The notes: generated by a model from the sequence alone, not told the origin. DNA of 64,000 nt from R-RK-3 sp963842775 (GCA_963842775.1 CAWJHQ010000006.1:186001-250000); one strand, 5' to 3'; counted from the first letter of the stretch, positions 47,182-57,475 are shown. Program-made: numbers and translations.

Positions 47182-48474
47182 CTAGAATTGCACCCTTGCT
47201 CCCAGAACCACCGCTTCCCATGGCTCGACCGGCAGCGATTGCACCGGGCCAAAAGGGCCATCTGGTACCGTGGGCATGGGCGTGCCGGCGAGATCCGCCT
47301 CGTAATGATGATATTGGGCGTAAAGGATGGTGGCGGCAGAGTCGAAAGACTGCTCCACACCTGCGCCCCAGCGCCGGACCTCAGAATCCGTGACCTTCCC
47401 CCAATTGGCGTAGCCTTGGTCCTCTGCCAGATCGGCCTGCAGAAGCCGGCCAACCGTGTAATCCTTATAGGTCCCTACCTCGCCATAGATCGTGGTGTGG
47501 CCATAGGGGAGGAACTGCCGTTTCAGGCCGAGTTGCGCAAAATAAAATCTCGCGTCGTCACCGCTGCCGACCACGCCTGACCTGTCGTCGCGAATGCCAC
47601 CCGCTACGGACAGATAAAGTCCGGTCGGCGTGTGCATCATCGAGGCTGATCCGCGTACATCCGATAAATCGGCCTCGTTTGAGTCCATGTAGCCCACACC
47701 CGCCGCAACCTTGATGGAATTCCAGTCGGCCTGATAGCGCAGAGCCACATCCCACACGTCGTTTTCACCGGCCGCCGCCGACAGCACGAAACCGTAGATC
47801 GCCGGGGAATCGTAGCGCACGAAATCGCCGCGCAGGGCATCGACACTATGCGCGAAATCTGCCCAGGTCAGATCGGTCGTCAAGCCGAAGAACAGATTCA
47901 GCCGCAAGCCGAAATTATTGTTGTAATGCAGGGCGGCATCGCTCATCTGCGCGCCGAGATTGATGATGGTGATGTCGTCGGTCGCGGGCGATTGCTGGCC
48001 GACCGAAACGCGCCCGAGCTTTTCGCTTTCGATGAACCAATAGGAGTGGCGGATACGAATCTCCATGTCGGTCAAGCCTTCGTCGTTGCCGTTGGAGACA
48101 TCGTTGGAAGACGCATCCTTGAATTCCAGCTCAACGCGGTAGCCGGTGAACCAGCCGGGCTTCATCTTGGCTTCGCCAATCAGGCCGATCCGGGTCGACG
48201 AGGTATCATTGTCGACCACGTACGCGTCCCTGTCGAAACCATCGTCCCAGGCGAGCAGGGCGCGGTTTACCTGCCCATAGATTTGCAGGCTGACATTCCT
48301 GTTGCCTTTGCGGACCGACGTCGCTTCAAGTTCGGCAACACGCTCTTCCAAATCGGCGCAGCAGCTACTGCCGAGATCCGCGGCAAAGCCGGCGCTCATG
48401 AACAAGCTGAAGCTGAGCAGAAATGCCCCGATGGTCAGCGCGCATAAACGGGCGCCAATTTGCAAAAAATTCAT
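47182..48474 (-). CDS. Outer-membrane porin-like protein
   Basis: About 430 residues. Signal peptide (FLLSFSLFMSAGFA), a short N-terminal coiled coil CADLEERVAELEA that may anchor to peptidoglycan, then a beta-barrel pattern of alternating residues: VSLQIYGQVNRALLAW, IRHSYWFIES, FGLRLNLFFG. It ends with phenylalanine as outer-membrane proteins do (VVLGARVQF). Alphaproteobacterial porin_2-like in style. ATG at 48474 chosen over an upstream in-frame ATG at 48495 because it places the signal peptide properly. Confidence 0.8.
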   Translation of the reverse strand: MNFLQIGARLCALTIGAFLLSFSLFMSAGFAADLGSSCCADLEERVAELEATSVRKGNRNVSLQIYGQVNRALLAWDDGFDRDAYVVDNDTSSTRIGLIGEAKMKPGWFTGYRVELEFKDASSNDVSNGNDEGLTDMEIRIRHSYWFIESEKLGRVSVGQQSPATDDITIINLGAQMSDAALHYNNNFGLRLNLFFGLTTDLTWADFAHSVDALRGDFVRYDSPAIYGFVLSAAAGENDVWDVALRYQADWNSIKVAAGVGYMDSNEADLSDVRGSASMMHTPTGLYLSVAGGIRDDRSGVVGSGDDARFYFAQLGLKRQFLPYGHTTIYGEVGTYKDYTVGRLLQADLAEDQGYANWGKVTDSEVRRWGAGVEQSFDSAATILYAQYHHYEADLAGTPMPTVPDGPFGPVQSLPVEPWEAVVLGARVQF

Positions 48475-48849
48475 TCCCACCGCCCCTCTTGGCATTCTTT
48501 TTACTATGGACGACGACGCCTTACACCTTGCGGCGGATGCGTTAACATTCCATGGAGCTCAGAGCGTCGCTGTTTAAATCCTGTTTGCTGCAATGCTACA
48601 CGCTAGTTCTGAATTTAATAAAATACGTTATGAGTAATACCGCGTAAATCTGCGGGGTTCAAGCAGCGAGCCCGGAAAGGCCATTCCAATGTATGAATAT
48701 GTGGCAGATGTGACGCGCGAAGTGCGGGGAAATAGCAAAAATTTTACGTAACTCTTGGGCTCCGAATATAATCAGGCTATCGAAAATTGGAATAAGCAAT
48801 GGAGGTAAAACACGGAAAGGCGCGCATGGGGAAACGTTGCGCGCTGACT
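48475..48849. other. Intergenic region between porin and dsbB
   Basis: 375 bp, richer in A and T around 48580-48800 than the surroundings, consistent with a porin promoter and leader region. No gene, hairpin terminator or operator identified. Confidence 0.5.
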
Positions 48850-49383
48850 TTACCTTGCCAGGCCGCGCCCTGCCGCCGCTCCGAGGCCTGCCAGCGCAGC
48901 CAGAAGGGCAGAGGTCAGCGCGCTGTATCCGGCGAGCGATAGGCCAAGAATACGCAACGCTGCCTCGTCGCAGCGCACGACGCGCGGATTTTTGAGGCTC
49001 TCGAGCAATGCAGCGGGGGTTGTTGCGATCGTACCCGTGCCGGAGCACGTCTCCGGTCCCGGCCACCAACCCCATTCGATACCGGAATGATAAATCCCGA
49101 GCCCTGCATTGAATAAGAACCCGACCGCCAGCAGAGCGAGAATGACACGGCACAAAGTGACGTTTCCCGGCAGCATCACGAGGGCAAGCAGGGCCAGCGG
49201 AACGGCGGCATAATAGGCGATGCGCTGGTCGAGGCAGAGCGGGCAAGGCGCGACGCCGCCAATATGTTCGATGGCGAGCGCGCCGCCAAGCGCAACGGCG
49301 CTCAGCACTGCGATAATCAGGCAGATCAGTCCCAATCCGGAGGCCAATCCGCCCGGCCTGGAAGCGATGACGTTATATGCCAT
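48850..49383 (-). CDS. dsbB: Disulfide bond formation protein DsbB
   Basis: 177 residues, four membrane helices. Reoxidises DsbA with quinone. First cysteine pair in the periplasmic loop APCPLCLDQR, second pair spread over PETCSGTG and VVRCDEAA, as in the family. ATG at 49383 overlaps the DedA stop by 11 bp (ATGGCATATAA), so the two membrane proteins are coupled. Confidence 0.85.
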   Translation of the reverse strand: MAYNVIASRPGGLASGLGLICLIIAVLSAVALGGALAIEHIGGVAPCPLCLDQRIAYYAAVPLALLALVMLPGNVTLCRVILALLAVGFLFNAGLGIYHSGIEWGWWPGPETCSGTGTIATTPAALLESLKNPRVVRCDEAALRILGLSLAGYSALTSALLAALAGLGAAAGRGLAR

Positions 49384-49954
49384 ACCGGACGACCACAAAC
49401 CCACCGACGAGAATAATAGCAAAGACCGCAGTTACCAATTCAAGCCGCTTCTCGATAAACCCTCGAACGGGCTCGCCATAAAAATAGAGCAACGCCGCCA
49501 CGAGATAGAAGCGCGCGGCTCTGGTAATCAGGGACAATATAACGAACGAGAAGAAATCATAGCCGGCAAATCCGCTGGCGATAGTCACGATTTTGTATGG
49601 AATTGGCGTGAGGCCCTTGATCAGAATGATCCAGGCGCCCCATTCGGCATAGGATTGGCGGAACTGCTCCACCTTGTCCGTATAGCCGTAAACGCTCATC
49701 AGCCAGGCGCCGACAGTGTCGTAAAGCAAGGCGCCGATCGCGTAGCCGAGTATGCCGCCGAGAACCGAAAAGACGGTGCAAATGCCGGCGATCTGCCACG
49801 CCTTTTGCCGGTTGGCGAGCACGGTCGGCACAAGCAGGACATCAGGAGGGATGGGAAAAACAGAGCTTTCTACGAAAGCAACGGCCGCAAGCACCCATTT
49901 CGCATGGGGGTGACCCGCAAACGACATCGTCCAATTATATAACGCTCTCAACAT
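49373..49954 (-). CDS. DedA/YqaA-family membrane protein
   Basis: 193 residues, SNARE-associated (VTT) fold. Features of the family: FVESSVFPIPPDVLLVP near the N-terminus with the conserved glutamate, GALLYDTVG, and the re-entrant/arginine segment FSFVILSLITRAARFYLVAALLYFYG. Members help lipid scrambling or proton-coupled membrane homeostasis. First gene of a two-gene unit with dsbB. Confidence 0.85.
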   Translation of the reverse strand: MLRALYNWTMSFAGHPHAKWVLAAVAFVESSVFPIPPDVLLVPTVLANRQKAWQIAGICTVFSVLGGILGYAIGALLYDTVGAWLMSVYGYTDKVEQFRQSYAEWGAWIILIKGLTPIPYKIVTIASGFAGYDFFSFVILSLITRAARFYLVAALLYFYGEPVRGFIEKRLELVTAVFAIILVGGFVVVRYGI

Positions 49955-50008
49955 GCGCTTCTGTTAGAGCGCTGCCGCGTTATTGTCCATGAAATTGCCA
50001 CGTAGTGA

Positions 50009-51130
50009 CTAAAGGAAATCCAACAATACGGCATGATTGTCCCATGCGTAGGTGTGCAGCATTTCGGCGGTTTGCCTGTCCGGAAGGGTGACGCCCTCCG
50101 GCCCGAGGCGCATATCGCCCACCCCGCTGGTTAGCAGAAACTGGCGGCCCTGTCCCGTAGGGGAGACGCCGCATGCATCGGAAAGCCTTGTTTCGCCCAA
50201 ATAGCGTCGCGACGCGACGTCCCAATAAACCACTATCCCGCCGCGCGGCGCCGAAGTCGCGGCAATCGCGCCGGTGCGGTCGACGGTGACGGAGCCGACA
50301 TAATTGCGCATGGCGCGCAGGATCGGCGCGGGCGGAGCGACCAATTGCAGCGCCTGTCCGCGCCGGTGGAAGCCGACAAGCGGCGGCTGCTCGGTTTTGG
50401 GGCCTTCAAACTGGCAGCCGAAGATAACTGTGTCGTCGGGCGCGACGGCGAGATGGCGGATGGAGAGCTGGGAGAGTTCGGCGCCGAGATCGTGCTGCTC
50501 CAGGAGTTCGCCGCTATGCAGGTCGATATAGGCGAGAGTGGGATGCATCTCGGCGAGATTGAGCATTTCCCGCCCCGTCTCCGGCGCGGTGTCTATGCCG
50601 CCATTGGCGATCACCAGCGTGCGCCGGTCGGAAAGGATTGCCAGATCGTGCGGGCCGGTGCCCTCTGTGGAGAACTCACCGATCCACCGATAGCCGTCGG
50701 TGGCGTCGCGGATGCCGATAACACCCCGGCTATTGTCGAAATCGTTCTCGGTGGCATAGAGCAGCTTGCCATCGGTGGAATAGGCGCCGTGGCCGTAGAA
50801 ATGCCGGTCGGCCCGCGTGGTGATGAATTGCGCCGCGCCTTGGCCGGAGGGATCGAAAATGGCGGCGAAATTGCCGGGCCGCCGCGCAAACACCACGCAT
50901 TCGCGCGCCGCGGGCGAGAGGGCGAAATCATGGCCGCGATCGGGAAGCGCGACGGCGGTCAACATGCCGCGATCGAGGCTGAACACGACCGCCTGATGCT
51001 TGCCCGTCGCATCCTTGCAGGACGCAGCATAGAGCGGTCCGGGCACGCCGCCTTCTGCTCCGATTGCCGAGGCGGGCATGGCGAACAGGGCCGCCGCGCC
51101 GCCAAGGAATGTTCTGCGGTCAATCGCCAT
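50009..51130 (-). CDS. DUF1513 protein, Tat-exported beta-propeller-like
   Basis: 373 residues. Twin-arginine signal IDRRTFLGGAAALFA. The body reads like a seven-bladed propeller (repeats with HDFALSP, GHGAYSTDGKLLYATEND, GPHDLAIL, IRHLAVAPDD) and is the DUF1513 family. The start overlaps the stop of the upstream imelysin gene by 11 bp. Last gene of the four-gene iron-type operon. DUF1513 genes almost always accompany imelysin and DUF1111 genes; biochemical role unknown. Confidence 0.82.
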   Translation of the reverse strand: MAIDRRTFLGGAAALFAMPASAIGAEGGVPGPLYAASCKDATGKHQAVVFSLDRGMLTAVALPDRGHDFALSPAARECVVFARRPGNFAAIFDPSGQGAAQFITTRADRHFYGHGAYSTDGKLLYATENDFDNSRGVIGIRDATDGYRWIGEFSTEGTGPHDLAILSDRRTLVIANGGIDTAPETGREMLNLAEMHPTLAYIDLHSGELLEQHDLGAELSQLSIRHLAVAPDDTVIFGCQFEGPKTEQPPLVGFHRRGQALQLVAPPAPILRAMRNYVGSVTVDRTGAIAATSAPRGGIVVYWDVASRRYLGETRLSDACGVSPTGQGRQFLLTSGVGDMRLGPEGVTLPDRQTAEMLHTYAWDNHAVLLDFL

Positions 51131-52193
51131 CGAGCGAATTAAATCCCAGGGACAGATTGGCGGCCGCCTTCATGCGCGCCGCGCCGGTTTCATAAGCATT
51201 TTTCAGCGCGAAGCCGATCACCGCCACTTCCTCCTTCAGCTTGGGGGTTTTCGCGACTTCATCCAGCGGACACGTTCAGATCGGTTATGATCTTCAGGGC
51301 GATATCGAACTCGTTCAGCAGCGCCTGACCCGTACCTTTGTTCTCCACGGAAATCTCCGCCGCCAAGACCGCTGGACTTGGAACAATTCGCGCAGCCCTT
51401 CCAGATTGGCGGCGATCAGGGCGCGGTCGAGGCCGCTGGCCGCAAAGGCGGCGCCGCTGACCTTGGAGCTTTGCACGAGCCCCAGCGGCGCGCCGATCTT
51501 CAGGTTGCGCACGCTCAAGAGCCCGGTCGCGTAGGCCATGACCAGTTCCTGGGTAACTTCGCTCGGCTGGAGATAGACGGGATTGTCGGCGCCGCCTGGG
51601 GTCAGCATCAGCCGGCCATAGCCATCCGGCGAGGTCCAGGCGGCATCGACCCACGCGGCGATGGCAGCAAGATTGGCGCCGATCGCCATGGCATATTGGC
51701 AGCGGAAGCCGGATTTCTGTCCAAGCAGCCCGCCGCCGCCATACAGGACCTGCTCCAAAGCCGTCAACCCTTGCAGGGCGACGCTTTTTTGCGCGAGGGC
51801 TTCGGGGGAGATCAGCGTCGGGTCGTTCTTGGACATGGCCCGCGAGACCTGCCGTGCGCCGATCCCCTTCGGGTCGGGCCAGAAGACGATGCGCTCATAG
51901 CGATGCTCTTCCATGATCGGACCGAAGCGCAGATGCTCGATACGGCCCCAGGCGGTCACCGCGTCTGCATAGGCCTGCTTGGCGGCAGCGAGGCTGGCCT
52001 CCTGCTGATCGGCGCAGAAGGTTTTCAGCTTTTCGTCCAGCGCCGTAGTCGCCTCTGCCAGGCGTTTGTAGCCGGGTCGAATATGCCGCTCCAACGCGTT
52101 GCGAGCGACGCCCGCATGGTCAAAGGCCTTCGCTGCCGGCGCCATGCCCGCGAGGCAGAAAAGTGCAAGAGATGCGGCGGCGAACGCTTTCAT
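51120..52193 (-). CDS. Imelysin-family (M75/ICMP-like) periplasmic protein, three +1 insertions
   Basis: About 357 residues after repair. Signal peptide (SLALFCLAGMAPAAKAF), then helical imelysin fold with RIEHLRFGPIMEEHRYERIVFWPD. Insertions at about 51385-51365 (two, around SGLGGEISVEN) and about 51255 (GTGTCCGCTGG). With these removed the C-terminus reads PLDEVAKTPKLKEEV and ends at TGA 51120, inside the start of the DUF1513 gene. ATG at 52193 overlaps the DUF1111 stop in ATGA. Imelysins bind or sense iron in the periplasm. Confidence 0.8.
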
Positions 52194-53786
52194 AAGGAGT
52201 TCACAAAGGCGATCAGCTGTTCGCGGTCCGCTTCGGGCAGTGCAGCGAACGCATCGCGCGCCGCTTGAGCTTCGCCGCCATGCCACATGATCGCCTCCTC
52301 GATGCTGCGCGCACGGCCATCGTGCAGATACAGCGTGTGGCCATTGACGATTTGCGTCAAGCCGACGCCCCAGAGCGGCGCGGTGCGCCATTCCCGGCCA
52401 TCGGCCTGCCCTTCCGGGCGATCGTCGGCCAAGCCTTCGCCCATGTCATGCAGCAGGAGATCGGTATAGGGCCAGATGAGCTGGGCGGCGAGATGCGGCT
52501 GGTCCTCCGACGAGCCGGTGACGAATTTAGGCTGGTGGCAACCCGCGCAGCCGGCCGCGTGGAACACCGCCTTGCCCGCCAGAATTTCGGGGTTGGCGGG
52601 GTTGCGCCGTGCGGGTACGGCGAGATTGCGGGAATAGAACGCGACGAGCTTGAACAGCTTGTCCTCGACCTCGGGCGTGCCGGATTCCCCGCCGCCCCCG
52701 TTCGGCGCGCTGAGGCATAGAGGCTGCGCCGCCGTACAATCGCCGGACGGGCGGGGCACGAGCGGCGTGGAGATGCCGATGTCGCCGGCAAAGGCGTCGG
52801 CGCTCTGCTGGCTGACGCTCGGCGCACCTGCCTTGTGGCCGAAGCGGCCGAGCGCGATCCGCTGCTGCTCGTCCGACCAGACGCGCTGCGGGCGCCCGGA
52901 TATGCCGTCGCCGTTCTTGTCGTCCGGGTCGGCATGGGCGAGGATTTGATCCTCGGGCACCAGCTCCAGAAGGCCGAGGCCGATCATTGGCGGGGCGATA
53001 CGCGGCGAGAGCATCACTTTCGGGTCGAGCGGCCCATAAGCCAGATGCTCGATCCGGTAATGCGGCTTGCGCAAATTGACGATCTTGCCGCCGGCGAGCG
53101 TGACGGGCTCTTCCGTGTGCTCGATATGGATCTTGCCCTCGGCCTGATGCCCCTGGATCGACAGCGGCTGCAACTGGCCGCCATAGACGGGGTCGTCCAC
53201 CGACTTGATCCGCCCTTCCGCGAGCAGACGCCCGCTCCTTGTCCGTTCGCGGCGGGATCGACAGCCGCATCAGGAACGACATCGCGTCTTCCTCGGGCCA
53301 GTTCGCGGCCGGCGGATGTCCGCGTCCGTCCTTCAGATGGCAATTCTGGCAGCCTCGCGCATTGTAGAGCGGCCCGAGACCGTCGGAGGATTTCGTCGAA
53401 GCCGGAGCGGAAACCCACAGCTTGCGGAATACCGCATTGCCGATCTTGAAATCGAATTCCCGCTTGAAATCGAGATTGCCGGACGACTGGGAGAAAGCGT
53501 TGGCGTTGTCGGCGCTCTTGCGCGACGTCGCCGCGCCGCCTGGGCTCTCCTCGCCGGGTTCGGGGACGTCGAACCGGGTCGGCGGGCGCAGAATATCTGC
53601 GATATCCGCCCGCTCGCTCGCGCCGGTCGCAACCGCTTGCCATGAGGCGCCCGCGAACAGCGGAATGGCAATGGCGATAGCGATCGCCCCAAACGGAAAT
53701 CTCCGGGAGCGCATGGCTCCCGGATGCTTGATGCCTTGGCCTTTATCCGGCGAGTGGCCTTGCCGGAAAATATTAGTGCCGCTCAC
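52190..53786 (-). CDS. Di-haem c-type cytochrome (DUF1111, 'thiol oxidoreductase'), one +1 break
   Basis: About 531 residues in the long form. Two CXXCH haem-binding sites: GCQNCHLKDGRGHPPA in the first half and GCAGCHQPKF in the second, as in the MauG-like di-haem proteins of the DUF1111 family. One extra T near 53234 (GCGTCTGCTCGC) breaks the frame. GTG at 53786 lies four bases from the stop of the upstream imelysin gene, but ATG at 53714 gives a cleaner signal peptide (MRSRRFPFGAIAIAIAIPLF) and may be the real start. Periplasmic; predicted to oxidise or reduce iron handled by the imelysins. Confidence 0.85.
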
Positions 53787-53789
53787 ACC

Positions 53790-55091
53790 TTAGCCTTTTT
53801 TCTCGGCTCCAACCTTGTTTGGATCGTCGAGACTGTCGGAGCCTTCGAACTTGATCGCTTCCAGATTCAGCGTGGCGACCGCGCGTTCGATGGCCTTTGT
53901 CTGTTCGAGCAGCGCGTCGATGCCGGCCTGAACCACGGCATTGCCCGCATCGTTCTGCTCGCCGATCATCTGATCGTAGGCTTCCACCGTTTCCGCGCGC
54001 TTTTTCAGCGTGGTGAACGCTGCCAGTGTCGCATCGAGCTTTTCGCGCAGCGCCTTGTCGGCCTCGGGCGACTTCGCCTTTACCAGATCGGAAACGCTGG
54101 CGCCCTTGATCTCCTTGCCGTCGACGCGCTTGTACCTGCCCAGATACACGTTCCGCATGCCCGATCGACATCGTAATAATGGGAATTATGCGTGTTGTCC
54201 GAAAAGCAGTCATGCTCTTCTTCCGGATCGTGAAGGATGAGGCCCAGCTTCATCCGCTCGCCGGCCAGTTCGCCGTAGGATAGCGAACCGAGCCCGGTGA
54301 AGATCGCCACGATGCCCGCGCTGTCGTCGGCAAGAACCTCCTTGCGGGCTGCGCCCTTGGGCTTCCACTGGTCGGCCATCCAGGTGAGGTCGTCGATGAG
54401 GAGATCCGTCGCGACCTTCAGATAAGCGGCGCGCCGGTCGCAATTGCCGCCGGTGCATTTCGCCTTGTCGAAATCGGTCGCCGGGCGTTTGCCGCTGCCG
54501 GCGCTGGTGCCGTTGGTATCCTGGCCCCAGAGCAGGAATTCGATGACATGGTAGCCGATCGCGACATTCGCCTCGACCTTGCCGGCCTCATGCAGCGTGT
54601 CGGCCATCAGCTCCTTGGTAATTTCGGTCGCATCGACCTGCTTGCCGCCGATCGTCAGGGATTTGCTGGCGATGACGTTGGCGACGAACAGCTCGTTCTT
54701 GTCGGACTGATCGCCGTAGCCCGGGTCCACATAATCGATCAGACCCTTCATCCAGTGGCCATGAATTGACCTTGCCCTCCCAGTCGTCGACGATCTTGTT
54801 GCCGAAGCGATAGGCCTCGCTCTGCTGATACGGCACCCGTGCCGCGATCCAGGCCTGGCGCGCGGTCTTCAGCGTCGCGTCCGTCGGCTTGGCGAGAAAA
54901 GCGTCGATGGCGGATTTCAGCGTCTTCGCCGTCGATAGCGAGTCCGCATAGATCGCCTCCGCGATATTGGCGTAATTGGTGAGGACGTCCTTGGTCTTCG
55001 TCTGGGCGAAGACACTGCCCGGCAAGGCGATCAGCAGGCCGATGGTCAACGCGGCCGGGCGCGCGCAACGGCTCAAAAAGCTTTTTGGCAT
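53790..55091 (-). CDS. Imelysin-family iron-regulated protein (IrpA/ICMP type), three +1 insertions
   Basis: About 433 residues. Signal peptide (ALTIGLLIALPGSVFAQ), then IAEAIYADSLSTAK, QSEAYRFG, the imelysin GxHxxE signature in GYHVIEFLLWGQD, and HDCFSDNTHNSHYYD. One insertion near 54765 (GAAGGGTCTGATC) and two near 54165 (GATGTCGATCGGG). ATG at 55091 follows AGAGGATCTT. First gene of the operon, so its upstream region (to glnK) should carry an iron-responsive promoter. An ATTAGAAGC half-site like those of Irr targets is at 55134, weak evidence. Confidence 0.85.
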
Positions 55092-55238
55092 AAGATCCTC
55101 TGAAAATTCCATGCAAGGCGGAGCAGCCGAAAAATTAGAAGCACCCCGGGCTGCGCACAAATGCATAGGCCTCAGGAGTGTTACTGCAAGCGATGCAAAC
55201 GAGCAATTTCCGACACGCGCAAGAGCGCTTGCCTAATT

Positions 55239-55266
55239 ATTGTGCAAAATTCCTTTTTTGCACAAT
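55239..55266. promoter_or_regulatory. Perfect 11-bp inverted repeat, candidate NtrC enhancer
   Basis: ATTGTGCAAAA, six-base spacer, TTTTGCACAAT. It lies about 95 bp upstream of the candidate sigma54 promoter of glnK, the usual enhancer distance. The TGC/GCA half-sites agree only partly with the NtrC consensus (TGCACC-N5-GGTGCA). It could instead serve the divergent iron operon, 150 bp away. Confidence 0.5.
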
Positions 55267-55358
55267 TTATGGCCCGACGCTGCCTCGAAACTCGGCGCTC
55301 CAATCCGAACCGCACGATATAATTGGTGAGAATCAACGAATTGCGACCAGCAACGCGC

Positions 55359-55375
55359 TTGGCACGCCATTTGAT
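55359..55375 (+). promoter_or_regulatory. Candidate sigma54 (-24/-12) promoter for glnK-amtB
   Basis: TTGGCACGCCATTTGATT: the -24 element TGGCACG is perfect, with the correct spacing to TTGA at the -12 element (consensus TTGC). It lies ~96 bp before the glnK ATG and fits nitrogen control of glnK-amtB operons. Confidence 0.55.
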
Positions 55376-55470
55376 TCTATGCACCACGGCTTCGGTGTCT
55401 TGAGATGCGAGCGATCGTGTCGCCTTCCCGGGCCGCTAAGGCTGAGCTCCACGGAAAAGGGAGAAAATTG

Positions 55471-55809
55471 ATGAAATTGGTGATGGCCGTCATCAAGCCT
55501 TTCAAGCTCGACGAGGTGCGGCAAGCGCTCACCGATATCGGCATCGAAGGCATGACCGTCACTGAAGTCAAGGGCTATGGGCGTCAGAAGGGGCATACCG
55601 AGATTTATCGCGGAGCCGAATATGAAGTGACATTTGTTCCCAAGCTCAAGATCGAGGTCGCCGTGCCGACCGCTTCGGTCGACAAGGTGATTGAAACGAT
55701 CTCGTCAGTGGCAAAGACCGGGCAAATCGGGGACGGAAAGATTTTCGTCGTCTCCATCGAGCAGACAATTCGGATTCGGACAGGCGAAACCGACGAGGAC
55801 GCACTTTAA
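55471..55809 (+). CDS. glnK: Nitrogen regulatory protein P-II (GlnK)
   Basis: 112 residues, intact. Signals nitrogen and energy state, binding ATP/ADP and 2-oxoglutarate. The T-loop GHTEIYRGAEYEV carries the tyrosine that GlnD uridylylates; the C-terminal GDGKIFV and RIRTGETDEDAL are PROSITE-type P-II signatures. ATG at 55471 after AAGGGAGAA. Thirteen bases before amtB, so it is the GlnK that plugs the ammonium channel. Confidence 0.95.
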   Translation: MKLVMAVIKPFKLDEVRQALTDIGIEGMTVTEVKGYGRQKGHTEIYRGAEYEVTFVPKLKIEVAVPTASVDKVIETISSVAKTGQIGDGKIFVVSIEQTIRIRTGETDEDAL

Positions 55810-55822
55810 TCAGGGGAAGTAT

Positions 55823-57283
55823 ATGAAAAGATTAACTCTTACATTAGGGACGGCGCTGGGAGGTCTGGCGCTCGGCGCCTTAATGATCGATCCGGCCTTC
55901 GCACAAGCTGCGGCTCCGGCTGCACCACCTGCTCCAACGCTGGTCGTCAACAAGGCGGATGACGCCTGGATGCTCATCAGCACCGTGCTGGTGCTGCTGA
56001 TGACGGTGCCCGGCCTTGCCCTGTTCTACGGCGGCATGGTTCGCACCAAGAACATGCTCTCCATGATCACCCAGGTGCTGGCGATCCAATGCATCGTCTG
56101 CGTCGTCTGGTTCCTTTGGGGCTACAGCCTCGCCTTCACCGAAGGCGCCGGGTTCCTGGCGCCGTTCGTCGGCGGTCTCAGTAAGGCGTTCCTCTCCGGC
56201 GTCGAAATCGGCGGCAAGGTCGAGACCTTCTCGCTTGGCGTCGGCATCCACGAGCTGGTCTTCATCTGCTTCCAGATGACCTTCGCCGCCATCACGACGG
56301 CCCTGGCCATCGGCGGCTTCGCCGAGCGGACCAAATTCTCGGCAATCGTGCTCTTCGCCATCCTCTGGCCGACTCTGGTCTACTTCCCGATCGCCCACAT
56401 GGTATGGTTCTGGCCGGGCCCCAGCGGCATTGCGACCGGCGCATCCATAGAAACGGCCGGTTACGCCTGGCAGCTCGGCGCTCTGGACTTCGCGGGCGGT
56501 ACGGTCGTGCATATCAATGCCGGCATCGCCGGTTTCGTCGGAGCCTTGCTGCTTGGCCGCCGCGTCGGCTTCGGCAAGGAGGCCATGCCTCCGCATTCGC
56601 TGACACTGACCATGGTCGGCGCGGCGCTGCTGTGGGTCGGCTGGTTCGGCTTCAACGCCGGTTCGAACCAGGAGGCCAACGAATATGCCGCGCTCGCGAT
56701 GGCGAACACCTTCGTTGCGACCGCGGCCGCGGGCCTGGCCTGGATGTTCACCGAATGGCTGGTCAAGGGTAAGCCGAGCCTGCTCGGCCTCGCTTCGGGC
56801 ATTGTCGCCGGCCTGGTCGCCGTCACGCCCGCTTCGGGCTTCGGCGGCCCCATGGGAACGCTCGTGCTCGGCCTCGTCGCCGGCATCACGTCGTTCTTCT
56901 TCTGCACGGCGATAAAGAGCGCGCTGGGCTATGACGACACGCTGGACGTCTTCGGCGTGCATGCGATTGCCGGTATTATTGGCGCGCTGGGAACCGGCAT
57001 CGTCGTCGATCCTGCCCTGGGCGGCGCCGGCATCGTCGACTACGCCAAGTGCGCGGTCGAAAACGGCGCCTTCACCGGTACCTGCGGCGCTCTCGACTAC
57101 AACATGGTGGGCCAGGTGATCACCCAGGCGAAAGCGGTGCTGTTGACCATAGTCTGGTCAGGCATCGGCAGCCTCCTGGTGTACATCATCATCGGCGTGC
57201 TGGTGGGCTTGCGCGTCTCCGAGGAGACCGAGCGCGAAGGCCTCGACATCGTCTCGCACGGCGAACGCGCTTACAATCTGTAG
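55823..57283 (+). CDS. amtB: Ammonium transporter AmtB
   Basis: 486 residues with an N-terminal signal peptide (cleavage after DPAFA) and eleven membrane helices. Pore twin histidines in GGTVVHINAGIAG and DVFGVHAIAGIIG; family motifs DDAWMLISTVLVLLMTVPGLALFYGG and FNAGSNQEANEYAALAMANT. Partner of glnK in the same transcript. Confidence 0.95.
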   Translation: MKRLTLTLGTALGGLALGALMIDPAFAQAAAPAAPPAPTLVVNKADDAWMLISTVLVLLMTVPGLALFYGGMVRTKNMLSMITQVLAIQCIVCVVWFLWGYSLAFTEGAGFLAPFVGGLSKAFLSGVEIGGKVETFSLGVGIHELVFICFQMTFAAITTALAIGGFAERTKFSAIVLFAILWPTLVYFPIAHMVWFWPGPSGIATGASIETAGYAWQLGALDFAGGTVVHINAGIAGFVGALLLGRRVGFGKEAMPPHSLTLTMVGAALLWVGWFGFNAGSNQEANEYAALAMANTFVATAAAGLAWMFTEWLVKGKPSLLGLASGIVAGLVAVTPASGFGGPMGTLVLGLVAGITSFFFCTAIKSALGYDDTLDVFGVHAIAGIIGALGTGIVVDPALGGAGIVDYAKCAVENGAFTGTCGALDYNMVGQVITQAKAVLLTIVWSGIGSLLVYIIIGVLVGLRVSEETEREGLDIVSHGERAYNL

Positions 57284-57292
57284 GCTAAACAG

Positions 57293-57323
57293 TTGCGCAT
57301 CGGCCCTTGGGGCTGGTGCGCAA
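57293..57323 (+). terminator. Hairpin after amtB, probable terminator
   Basis: TTGCGCATCGGCCC, loop TTGG, GGCTGGTGCGCAA, 10 bp past the stop codon. The following bases are only moderately T-rich (TTTCCC), so termination may be partial. Confidence 0.55.
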
Positions 57324-57475
57324 TTTCCCTATTCGTTTAATCCATTAGTTCTCTTGGGTCCGGCGCGGCACGTTTGCCAATCACCGCGCATGGGCCTTGA
57401 TGTCGGTCCTGCCTCCTGGCATCGTTCGGCCCAAGCGAGGGCGCACCCTCGCAACCGATCGATGGAGACGGCCCG

